A DNA stretch of 64,000 nucleotides from contig NC_079364.1 of the NCBI RefSeq assembly GCF_021018895.1, positions 32,525,701 to 32,589,700 of the forward strand, read 5' to 3'. This document shows positions 33,800 to 64,000 of the stretch, in pieces; position 1 is the stretch's first letter, and every line of letters starts with the position of its first letter. Below the pieces are notes generated by a model. The model was given only the letters and a program-made list of their open reading frames with translations, had not been told where the DNA came from and did no database searches. The translations under genes and the position numbers were made by a program. The stretch comes from Seriola aureovittata (Eukaryota > Chordata > Actinopteri > Carangiformes > Carangidae).

Positions 33800-33969
33800 C
33801 AGCACCTCGGCTTTACAGACAGCAGCCCACGCTCACTAGCGTCTGTGGAGAGAATGAAGGGCAGTAAAAAGTTGGCAAAGACAAGAACAAGAACTTTAGT
33901 TAGAGCTTCTTTCAACCCTTGAAATGCTGCTTCACATTCAGTGGTCTATTCTGTCACTGATGGCTGCAG

Positions 33970-34625
33970 AGCCCTGAAAGTTTGTTTATGAGGGCGTCCA
34001 GCTGATACTCTTTTTCCACCAATATTATCAGGTATAAGCAGGTTTTTTAAACACGGGCAAACCAGCTAATAAAAGCCAATTGACCTCTTCTCCACCGCCA
34101 GTGGAGTTTGTCTTTCTGTTCGGACTGAGGAAACACACAACTGCAGGAGTGATGTCATCACATGCAGCTACAGAGCGCACATACAGATGCAGTGAAGAGA
34201 GAGTGAGCTGCTAGCCACCGTGCAGACTGGTAAAACAGATCTGTCACGTCTCATCCTCGGGTTGGAGCTCCTAGAATGTTGGAGCCTCTGTGAGAGACAC
34301 TTCGATCAGTGATTGTGTGTTTTAAATATTTATTTTGGGGCTGCAGCTCACTCTTTCATCCCTGTGCAGTGTAGCCTCAGTGTTTCTGGTTTAACAGCAC
34401 CATGCTGTACAGGTGACAGCTGTGTGTACAGTGTGTGTGCTCTGAAAGACATAACAGCAGGAAAAGGGGCAAAAATTTGCGCGTTTGCTCGGGTCTTGTA
34501 TTTACATTGATGCTGATTGGAGCCAGAGCTGTTAAATACCTGTGTCTACTGCAGAGTCATTTGACCCAGGTGTGAATGCCGATTGTCCCTTTTTCTATTG
34601 CCAACAAAAGCCCATTGTTAGCAGG
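33970..34625. repeat. Sequence inserted within gypsy element C
   Basis: Lies between the RT connection (HALLRP, about 34650) and the RNase H start (TTECEAAF, 33960), which are adjacent in intact elements, so it is probably an inserted element of about 650 bp. It contains TTTTTCCACCAATATTATC near one end. Termini and class not resolved. Confidence 0.4.
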
Positions 34626-35071
34626 TCCTAGCAGGATTTTTGACCAGTCAAAAATGGGCGTAACAGTGCATGTAGTGGGATGCCTATCCTAGCAAGATCT
34701 TGTATGAAGTGGTGGTAGCAACCTACCAGTCCCAGAAAAGCCCTCACCACCATCACTGCTCTTAGTTGTGGGGACTCTGAAACAGCTTTCTCTTCCCTGG
34801 GGGTGGCACCTTTCTTAAGCACCACCTGGCCCAGGTACTGGACAGAGGGCTGGAACAGGTGACACTTAACAGGATCGACTTGAGACCATGCTGGGCCAAG
34901 TGAGTGAACACGGGCTCAAGATAATTAAGGTGAGTAGTATAGTCAGGGATGAAAACATGACATCATCCAAATCAACAGTGACTCAAAGTTCATATCACCA
35001 AAGCAAGAGTCCATCCATCTTTGGAAGGTTGAAGGAGCAACTGCACAGTGCAAAAGACAGCAAGTCAAAAC

Positions 35072-35385
35072 AGAGCTGAACAATATGCAAACAAATCATA
35101 TTGCAGTTATTTGAGCAGATATTGTGATGAGTCATGATTTAAGTTAGAATGATTGTTTATGCATTTTCCTTTTCACTGAAAATTTTTAAAAATGATGATG
35201 TGATTTTTGTTGGAGCATGGACCAAACAAACATGTTCCCTTAGGTTGGCGCATCTCTGTAGCACCTTATGGTGCACCTACTGTACGGTGCTAACAATGCA
35301 CAACAATGTATTTATCAAAAATGGTAGCTCCAGCGATTTGGATATTGAGATTTCGATTATATTTTGATTAATTGTGCAGCCATAG
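35072..35385. mobile_element. hAT-type MITE nested in gypsy element C, 314 bp
   Basis: Begins AGAGCTGAACAAT and ends ATTGTGCAGCCATAG, imperfect inverted termini around GCTG.ACAAT. It is flanked by GTCAAAAC (35064-35071) and GTCAAACT (35386-35393), an 8-bp duplication with two changes. It splits the gypsy RT reading between GLYEFD and CAPSTFQ, which resume on each side. AT-rich, non-coding. Confidence 0.75.
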
Positions 35386-35600
35386 GTCAAACTCATATAG
35401 GCCAATGGGGGTTGTGAATCTTCCAGCAGTGACCAGGGTTAACAGGCACCTCAAGAATCAAGAGTGGAAAATACTTGGTCTGGAACAACATGGTCAATCA
35501 CTCTTGGCAGTGGCAAAGCATCTTTGACACGGCCGACACTTTCACCAAGTAGGTCCTCTGATTGACTCAGCGTCAACTGTCACAGTGTTTGGTAACATTG

Positions 35601-36639
35601 AAGTTAGATGGTATTTTTGAACCTGAGAGGAGTAAGTCCATCAATAGTCACAACTGCCTGTGCAACCAGGAAAAGAGCAGCTTTGTCCTGCAGTGAGACC
35701 CAGGAAGCAGAGGGCAAGAGAGTGAAGTTGGTTAGTATCAACAGGCGTCAACTCAAATGTCAGTGAGTACTGTGCCATTTCTGGGTGATGTTTTTCTGTA
35801 CATAACAAACATGAACTTAAAATAGACAATTCAGTACACTTCATTTTCGAAAACGTAAACAAACGTAGCCCTAAAAAAAAGGGGGCTCATGTAGTAGCCC
35901 ACAGTGAAACTGACTTAATCCATGTCAACATATTTCCTGTTTCTTGTAAAAATTTAGTTTAAATCTGTTCATATCGATGAAGACTCAACTTTTAATGTGA
36001 CATTATCTAAAGGATTTGCTAACACTGGATGTCACCTAACAAATGATTATTTGGTGTGGGACATCTGTGTTTTTTATTTTACTGTATTTAAAGCGGATTT
36101 GTTGAGTGAAGTTATGTTGCTTAATGTTTCTAATATGGTTTGTAAAGAATATATTCTCTGAACCTTTGTGCGACTTACTTGATCGACCTTATGGTAGCTC
36201 ACGTGCAACATGTTGGAGACCCCCGATTTACATGGTGGCTGCAGTATTGGGTGTGGCAGTGCCAGACAGTATGTGTGCTGTCCTGAGTGAGGAGACAAGA
36301 GGGTTAAGTCTTCACAACATGAGAGCATACAATAATACCGATGCATTTTGCTTCTTGCCATTAATGCATCACAATCCTTAATCCACCTATGTATTCTCCA
36401 CAGTTGAATACATTGAAGCTGCTTACTGATCTACTGGAAATCACAAGCCTCCACTGACTGAAAGAATTCCATTAAAACAGGCTGTTGAGATTTACCCCGG
36501 AGCAGAACAATAACAGTGACAGGGGAAATAATCAGTGTGTTTTCTCTCTCTTTGTGTGATGGAGTGGCCTGGGGGCCCCCCCATATAAAGTTTTCCAGTT
36601 GGGCCACTGACAGTTATGTTCCATCCCTGCTGTGAAGGT
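35601..36639. other. Anonymous intergenic sequence
   Basis: May include more decayed element C sequence at 35601-35870 (minus), but no motif is clear. No gene. Confidence 0.35.
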
Positions 36640-36985
36640 TTTTATGCCTCTGCGCTGGCGACAGGCAGAGCCAGAGGTATATTGTTTTTGGGTTGTCCGT
36701 CCTTCCATCCCTTTCTCATGGACACATCTCAGTAACGCTATGAAGGAATTTCTTTACATCTGGCACAAACATTCACATGGATTCAAGGATGAACTGATTA
36801 GATTTTAATGGCTAAAGGTCAAAGGTCAAGGTCGTGGTGACCTCAGAAAACATATATTTTGGCCTTGTCAACCAATATCTCGAGAACTCCTCAATGGAAT
36901 CCCTTCAAATTTGGTACAAATGTTCACTTGGACTCTGGGACAAACTGATTAGATTTTGGTGGTCAAGATCAAAGGTCCAGATAAG
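36640..36985 (-). repeat. Dispersed repeat with AGGTCAAAGGTCA motif (copy B)
   Basis: Contains TTGGGTTGTCCGTCC, GATGAACTGATTAGATTTTA, AGGTCAAAGGTCAAGGTC (36816-36833) and a second sub-block with GACAAACTGATTAGATTTTG and GGTGGTCAAGATCAAAGGTC. Reverse orientation relative to copies A and C. Confidence 0.75.
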
Positions 36986-37539
36986 AGAAAATAAATAAAA
37001 TCAATTAATAAATTACATGAACATAAAGACACATGTGGATATACCAATATACTGTACTGTTCACTAAAGCTTAAACAGGAAACAGAGTTTAGACTTACTG
37101 TTATTTATCAATAGAAAAACAACATAAAGTGAACCTTATCAAATCTTCCATTCGTCATATAGACAGTTGACAAATTAAAAGTGACACCTGAATAAATGAG
37201 TAGAGAAACATATTAAAACAAATGTCTCCACAGTGCAGAGGAGATGGTTTGATGAGGATGAAAATAATAATAATAATCATATGTTATGATCTTCACAATC
37301 ATCATATCTCAACCTGATAGAATACTGACACTACAGTGGATGTTGGAGTCATGTGTTGGATGGCCTTTAGTTATTAAATTGAGCCCTTGAGTTCCTCACC
37401 CATCCATAGAAAACAGTCTAGTTTGATATTTTTCTGGGCACCACCTTATAGCTCATATGTGGAGAGAGTTTTACTAAAATATCTGGTTCCAGCTCCTGTC
37501 ATCCATATCTTATAGGCCTCCTAAAACCCATCCATGTGT
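36986..37539. other. Anonymous intergenic sequence
   Basis: AT-rich with a short (AAT)n; no gene. Confidence 0.4.
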
Positions 37540-37760
37540 GTGTGTCCAGGGCCAGGTCGTGGATGTCCAGACAACCTTCTCAAATGCGACCAAGAAATGC
37601 GTCCTCCTTTCCCAGGGCATGGCCCAACCTATCCCAAGATTCATTCGCCAGTAACGAAAGCAAACAACACCAACAGAGAGCCTGAGGATTACACTGTTAA
37701 ATGTAAGCACTGGGTTTCAGCTCAGTTCAACAGCTAATAGCGTACTTCTAAAAACCAAGG
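37540..37760. repeat. MITE-like repeat related to 56040-56250
   Basis: TTCTCAAATGCGACC, GTCCTCCTTTCCCAGGGC and CAACCTATCCCAAGATTC appear in the same order as in the repeat at 56100-56200. Non-coding. Confidence 0.45.
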
Positions 37761-37939
37761 GCCTTGTGAAAAAAATTAACGTGTTGTCAAGGTTGCTAGG
37801 CAGAAGGACGTTTTGACGCAACAGTTAAGGGCAGGCAAAGCTGGTGACGCACAGTGAAAATGTTCCGTGGAACGGATCGTCTCATTTCCTCATTTGGGTT
37901 CGGCCTTTGTGGTCTACAACGGCTACGAATGGCCACACT

Positions 37940-38500
37940 TTCGTAGACCGGACACATTGGGACACAGCTATATTCTCTCCAGTGTGCTCTGGGTGTACCC
38001 TGGGGTCTCCTACCAGTTGGATGGATGTTCCCTGAAAACCTACTAGAGAAGAAACCCAGGAGGATCCTGATCAGATGCCTGAACCAGCTTCTTTTGACAC
38101 GAAGGAGCAGCATCTCGACTCTGATCTCCCTCCAGATGTCTGAGTCCAGACATTTCAGCTGCTTGTCTCCACAGTCTCATTCTCTCAGTCACTACCCAGA
38201 GCTCATGACCAGAGCTGAGGGTTAGAACCTGGATCAACTGGTGAACTGGGACATTGCCCCCCCCCCCCCCCCCCCCCCCCTGTGCACCATGAAGGCCCTG
38301 GTCTGATGACGTGAACAGAACCACATCATCTTCAAAGAGCAGAGAAAAGATTCTCAGGCCCACAAACTGGACCTTCTTCTAACCCTGGCTGCACCTTGAG
38401 AACCTGTTCATGAAAATCACAGACGCAGACCGGTGGAGACTCATTAAGGTTATGTATGGACACACCGTACCCCCCACAAAACTCTTTGAGGGACAAGGTC
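37940..38500 (-). pseudogene. Rex3-like LINE fragment (second copy)
   Basis: The minus strand reads GLRIFSLLFEDDVVLFTSSD (38363-38300; the FADD-type RT box appears as FEDD), then after a 24-base homopolymer HELWVVTERMRLWRQAAEMS (38195), and RSWFRHLIRIL with HPTGRRPQGTPRAHW (38080-37985). The blocks and their order are those of Rex3. Internal deletion and frameshifts. Confidence 0.7.
38257..38280. repeat. Homopolymer C run (24)
   Basis: Twenty-four uninterrupted C on the + strand inside the Rex3-like fragment. Confidence 0.95.
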
Positions 38501-39199
38501 ATAAGCCTTCACCAAGTCAACAAAACACATGTAGACTATATGGGCAAACTCTCATGGTAACCCTGAATGGTGCACTATTCCAGGACCAGGATGGAATCTG
38601 GATCACTGCTCCTGGATCTGAGGTTACCCAGTCAGCCTGACCTCCATGTAACATTAAAGAGGCGTTTTAGCTAAAACAGCCAAACAATGTCAACATCTAA
38701 TGACTTAAGTGTCTTGCTGAAGCTACGATAAGAGCTGTTGTCTGAACCAGAGGTTCTCTGTGGAACCATGACCGGAGCTAATATCTACTGACTATGAAAC
38801 TGGGAGGAGGACAGCACTGGTGTCAGACTGACGATACTGGCTGATACCCCAGGTCAGGGTACTGGAATCTGTTTTCTGAGTGGAAACAGCTGGGTCCTGC
38901 ATCACTGTGTTTCTCCCAGTGATCCACTGCTGAACAGTTGCTTATTGTTTGCTATCATGCCATCAGCCACGCTTAAAGGGCCAGTCTCACACAGTGTGAG
39001 CAGACACCTGATAAAAGCCTGCACCCTAAATGGTTTTCATAGAGCAGCTTTGACTCAGATGGGAGATTTAATCTGCTTTAAGCTTCCACATCTGACTGTG
39101 TGAAGCAGCCTATAGATTATCTTGATGCCCTCCATTTAAAACGGTATAGTTGTGGTGCGTTCACGGACTCTCTGACACTGTGTGTGTTTTCATAAGTGA
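38501..39199. other. Anonymous sequence upstream of vstm2b
   Basis: No gene or clear element; could hold distal regulatory sequence. Confidence 0.35.
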
Positions 39200-39491
39200 C
39201 AGAAAAAAACTATGTTTACTGTTCTGGGGCCGCTGGCGATGAGACAGGGAAGAGGGAGGGTGACGTAGAGAGGTGGGAGGGCGCCCAGAGACCTCTTCTG
39301 CTCGCGCCTCCTCGGGATGCGCTCGCGATGTACACCAATCAGAGAGAGAGAGGGAGAGGAGAGAGAGAAAGAGAGAGAGAGAGAGAGACGCAGCTCCCCT
39401 CAGCAGTAATTCATGTTCGTCAGTATCAGGGAGAAGTTGTCCTCTCGGTCTCCTCTCCTGCTGTTGCAGCTCTCTCTCTCTCTCTCTCTCA

Positions 39492-39557
<66 letters not shown>

Positions 39558-40014
39558 ACAGAGGATCGGTTATGTGATGGGTGTTGGAGCGGAGCCCGGG
39601 AGAGCTTTCCTTCGCCAGGGAAGCGGAGTGATGATGAGGAGCAGGATCCTGCCGCTGACCGGGAAGTTCGCTCTCTACTTCAAGACGACGCTCAGCGGGG
39701 AATAAAGGACCCACCGGAGGGAAGACCCACCGGAGGAGCCAGCGGAGGATTAAAATTGCTATTTGGCGCGGGCTGTTTTCTGTTTTTCTTTTACATTGAG
39801 GCTGTTGCCACCGCTCTGGGTTCTGGTCTCTGATTGTGGTTTTGATGATGCTCCAGCTCACCTTCGGGTTGCTGCCTGACTGATGCGGAGGCTGCCTCCG
39901 GACCGCGGCTCCTCTCTGCACATATCTGGAGTTATTTGACCGTCGGGTAAACATCACATCCAGGTCAAATGACCGTCTGCTGTCCGAGCCGAGTGTGACG
40001 AGCCTCACTGTGAC
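39200..40014 (+). promoter_or_regulatory. vstm2b: Probable vstm2b promoter and 5' UTR
   Basis: This stretch is CpG- and GC-rich relative to its surroundings (for example 39230-39340 and 39590-39960), as vertebrate CpG-island promoters are. It has a CCAAT box at 39335-39339 and no clear TATA box. It also holds a purine (GA)n tract (39341-39388), a (CT)n tract (39469-39500), a (CA)n tract (39501-39554), and a GACCCACCGGAGG motif repeated directly near 39708-39735. The transcription start cannot be placed from sequence alone. Open frames across it are simple-repeat artefacts. Confidence 0.5.
39969..39998 (+). CDS. Upstream ORF (9 codons) in vstm2b 5' leader
   Basis: ATG at 39969 with a weak context (C at -3) reads nine codons to TGA at 39996-39998. 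It ends 16 bases before the vstm2b start. If the leader includes this region, the uORF could reduce initiation at the main ATG. It is too short for a functional peptide to be inferred. Confidence 0.4.
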   Translation: MTVCCPSRV

Positions 40015-61588
<21,574 letters not shown>

Positions 61589-61974
61589 ACAGACTTTAAC
61601 CAAAATTATGTTGACCTGCAACATTCTCACTTTCTATACCAAACAGAAACCAAGCAGCAGTCAGTGCCCACAGAAGGAGAGAGGCTCACATTAAATGGAT
61701 GTATGCCGCTGCAACACGTCACTGCAGAGAGTGAGAGCAACACAACACCTGACGGAGGAGACCAGGTAAAACAGAGGAGGAGGAGGAGGAGGAGGCTCCT
61801 CGGACATGAGGCTACGTGAATGTCGTCAGAGAAGAGTGGAGAGGAGACGTGTTCACAGTAACGGTGGAGCATCACTAACGGCCTGTACAGCGCTGCTTCC
61901 TCAGACACGCCACACTCACATTTCCTTCCAGCGTCTCCACTGTGAATCCTGTTCATCTGACAGCACACATCACC

Positions 61975-62025
<51 letters not shown>

Positions 62026-62440
62026 TACTGATGATCTGAACACACTCACTGTCAATAGTTATGAGGAACACATGACGGCCATGTTGTTTTCTTTGGTTTG
62101 ATCCATGTCAGTCAGTATACAGAGATACTGTGCATCAAGTGTGTTAGTCTGATGTGTGTCAAGTCCACCCCCATCCCACACCGCGCACACACACACACAC
62201 ACACACACAGTTTCGTTCTGTGTTCCATCATGTAAACAATAATCAGCTCATATATTTTGACTGAGATAAGTCACTTGACCATAGTTGTTGTTAATCACAT
62301 CAATAATGTTTATTTTTATTAAATCTCTGGTGATCAAAGTGACATTTCATTTCTATGAGACAGAATGATTTATTGGTAACAGCTCAGATGAAGATTTATT
62401 GTTTTTGTAATAAAAGGTAGATTTCAAAGGCGTTGCATGT
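61589..62440 (+). other. vstm2b: vstm2b 3' UTR with polyadenylation signal
   Basis: Non-coding sequence after the stop, with a (TG)n tract at 61978-62023, a (CA)n tract at 62184-62209, and AATAAA at 62409-62414, the first canonical signal I see downstream of the stop. The 3' end about 20 bases after it is inferred. Confidence 0.5.
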
Positions 62441-64000
62441 TCATGGATTTCTTTCAGCACAGGATTATACACAACAGGAAATATACAGGAAATGACTCAC
62501 ATTAATCCTTATTACCTGCAGTCGTCCACACAGACGACGGCAGCCTCAGAAAGGACCAGGCCTTGTTTAGATTTCCAGGAAGTTTGGTCTCAATAGTCAT
62601 CAGTTCTAATATTTCATGACCTCTGATTAATGCTCCCATCAGGCCAAAGATCAACCAAAGAAATAAGTTTGTATTTGTATTATCATGAAGTTTGTCCACA
62701 TTTATGCTCAGCAACTATTTTAAAGCTCCATGTTTTCCTTGTCGTCTGTGTTTTATTCGAAGTGTTGATCCATTGGTTTTAAGAACTAAAAGGTGTAGTG
62801 TAGTTTTACATCTCCTCTCTCAGGCTTCTCTCTGGAGCTCTAGTAACAACAGTCAGTGAGCCAATCAGAAGAGAGGAGACTCTGAGCCTCTCTTCTGTGT
62901 TTCAGGTTTAACACTCAGAAAAACCAAATCCTGCAAGGTTGGATGGATGGTGGGCAGGGCTTGGGCGTGGCTGAGCACTGCTTTGTTGTGACATCACAAA
63001 GTTCCAGAAGTCCTGACGGCTGGTTTTAAGGCTCAGTTTCTGAACACAGGCTGTGAGCATTTCTCTGTGGACTGAGGCTTTGATACTTTCACTGTATTAA
63101 TATAGAAGCTAGACCTGCTTTATAATCAAACTACACATGGACATCTACCTTTAGACTATATGGACATTTAAAGTATAAATTATTATCAACATATGGTCAT
63201 GGTCATAATTAATTAATCCCACTAACACACAATTTTGTCCTACACTTCACCAGACTCTCAAACCTGTGATAAATCACTTGTTGCAGACTGATGAACATCA
63301 CCTGCTCATGAGGAGCTGCACATCAGGAGAAAGTGACAGTCATGTATACTGAAGCTGTTGTGTTGACTTATACCAATAAAACCATTTAAATCACCTCTCA
63401 GGTACAAGAACCAGTCCAGTCCTACAAAAGAGCCACATATACGACTGATTTCAGCGATTTAGTGTCATTAATATCATTGTATAAACAAACCTCACAGGTC
63501 CAGACCAGTTCTACAAATCTTGAACAGACTGACTGATCCCACAGACTCCAACCTGACCGCAACTGGACTAAAACCAGATCTGGTTCTGGAACCAAATAGC
63601 ATATATGGCTTCTAACACAAACTTAATATTCAACAATCTCATGGACAGAGGTTTGGGACATTCAGTATTTTAGTTCTGACAAACAAGATAATAACGCTTC
63701 ACTGGTTTTAATGGGATATAACTTTATGTTAAATCACAGCAGCATCATGTGAGCTTTAAAATCCATGCCCACACTGGATGATCCAGAATGTGGTGTAGTG
63801 TATGGTCTGAGTGACTGAACTGGTGTCCAGGAGTCCAGGTCCAGAATGAGTCAGCTGGTCTGCAGGGTGTGTTTAGATCTAGCTCCCAGTGCTGGTTGAA
63901 GATGAAGACAGGAGTATTGTCTTGTACAGCCTGTGAGAGCGTCATTCAACATCCTGGCTGGGAGATCAGGAGATAATATGACGAGTTGCTGAAACATGAA
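62441..64000. other. Downstream intergenic sequence
   Basis: No gene supported. 62935-63180 resembles a common teleost repeat (GGGCTTGGGCGTGGC... GAGGCTTTGATACTTTCAC... GACCTGCTTTATAA). The rest is anonymous. Confidence 0.4.

Larger units (their letters stand above)
33800..35600 (-). pseudogene. Old Ty3/gypsy pol remnant with nested insertions (element C)
   Basis: The minus strand, from 35580 downward, reads DALPLPRVIDHVVPDQVFSTLD, FTTPIGLYEF (to 35386), then beyond a nested MITE CAPSTFQRWMDSCFGDMNFE (35063-34990), LDDVM (RT catalytic box, about 34970), VRAFLGLVGCYHHFIQDLAR (34770-34700), and, beyond a further 650-bp insertion, TTECEAAFQGLKEAL and ILSTDASERG (33960-33820, start of RNase H). 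A gypsy-type RT of a different lineage from elements A and B, with many stops. No LTRs identified. Confidence 0.75.

Overview
The window is vertebrate nuclear DNA, almost certainly from a ray-finned (percomorph-like teleost) fish. The reasons are short spliced exons with GT/AG borders, dense (CA)n, (GA)n and (GGAT)n microsatellites, no operon structure, and a typical teleost repeat load: Rex3-like, L2-like and L1-like LINEs, Ty3/gypsy elements, Tc1-like, hAT and Harbinger transposons, MITEs and tRNA-derived SINEs.

I support one host protein-coding gene, vstm2b (V-set and transmembrane domain containing 2B), on the + strand. Its five coding exons are 40015-40078, 40479-40666, 41598-41627 (a 30-nt microexon), 42637-43069 and 61500-61588. 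They join in phase into a 267-residue secreted or membrane-anchored Ig-domain protein. A GC-rich, simple-repeat-rich promoter/5' region precedes it (about 39200-40014) and a polyadenylation signal follows at 62409. The last intron is 18.4 kb and is filled with transposons.

Layout. 1-7.2 kb: dispersed repeat and LINE fragments around a complete young Ty3/gypsy element (1622-6288, minus strand) with identical LTRs and a perfect 5-bp target duplication. 6.6-6.8 kb: a 49-bp tandem repeat. 8.8-9.7 kb: hAT transposase pseudogene. 11.1-11.8 kb: a non-autonomous hAT element with a perfect 8-bp TSD. 12.6-24.2 kb: mostly anonymous intergenic DNA with MITE-like repeats, a Penelope-like GIY-YIG fragment, a possible solo LTR and (GGAT)n arrays. 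24.2-27.5 kb: a complete Harbinger element, transposase gene broken but accessory gene apparently intact. 28.5-39 kb: foldback element, SINE and Rex3 fragments, and an old gypsy element split by a nested MITE. 39.2-62.4 kb: vstm2b. Its large intron carries a hAT remnant, an L1 fragment, a second decayed gypsy element (49026-53618), a Tc1 remnant, another LINE, a SINE and an L2-like 3' end. 62.4-64 kb: downstream intergenic sequence.

No tRNA or rRNA gene, CRISPR array or prokaryote-type system is present. I did not find a convincing new biological system. The most useful observations are the exon model of vstm2b, including a microexon and a uORF, the Harbinger element's intact accessory gene, a dispersed repeat carrying nuclear-receptor-like DR1 motifs, a pre-miRNA-like hairpin, and several datable nested insertions. 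All family assignments come from reading translations and motifs by eye; no database search was run.
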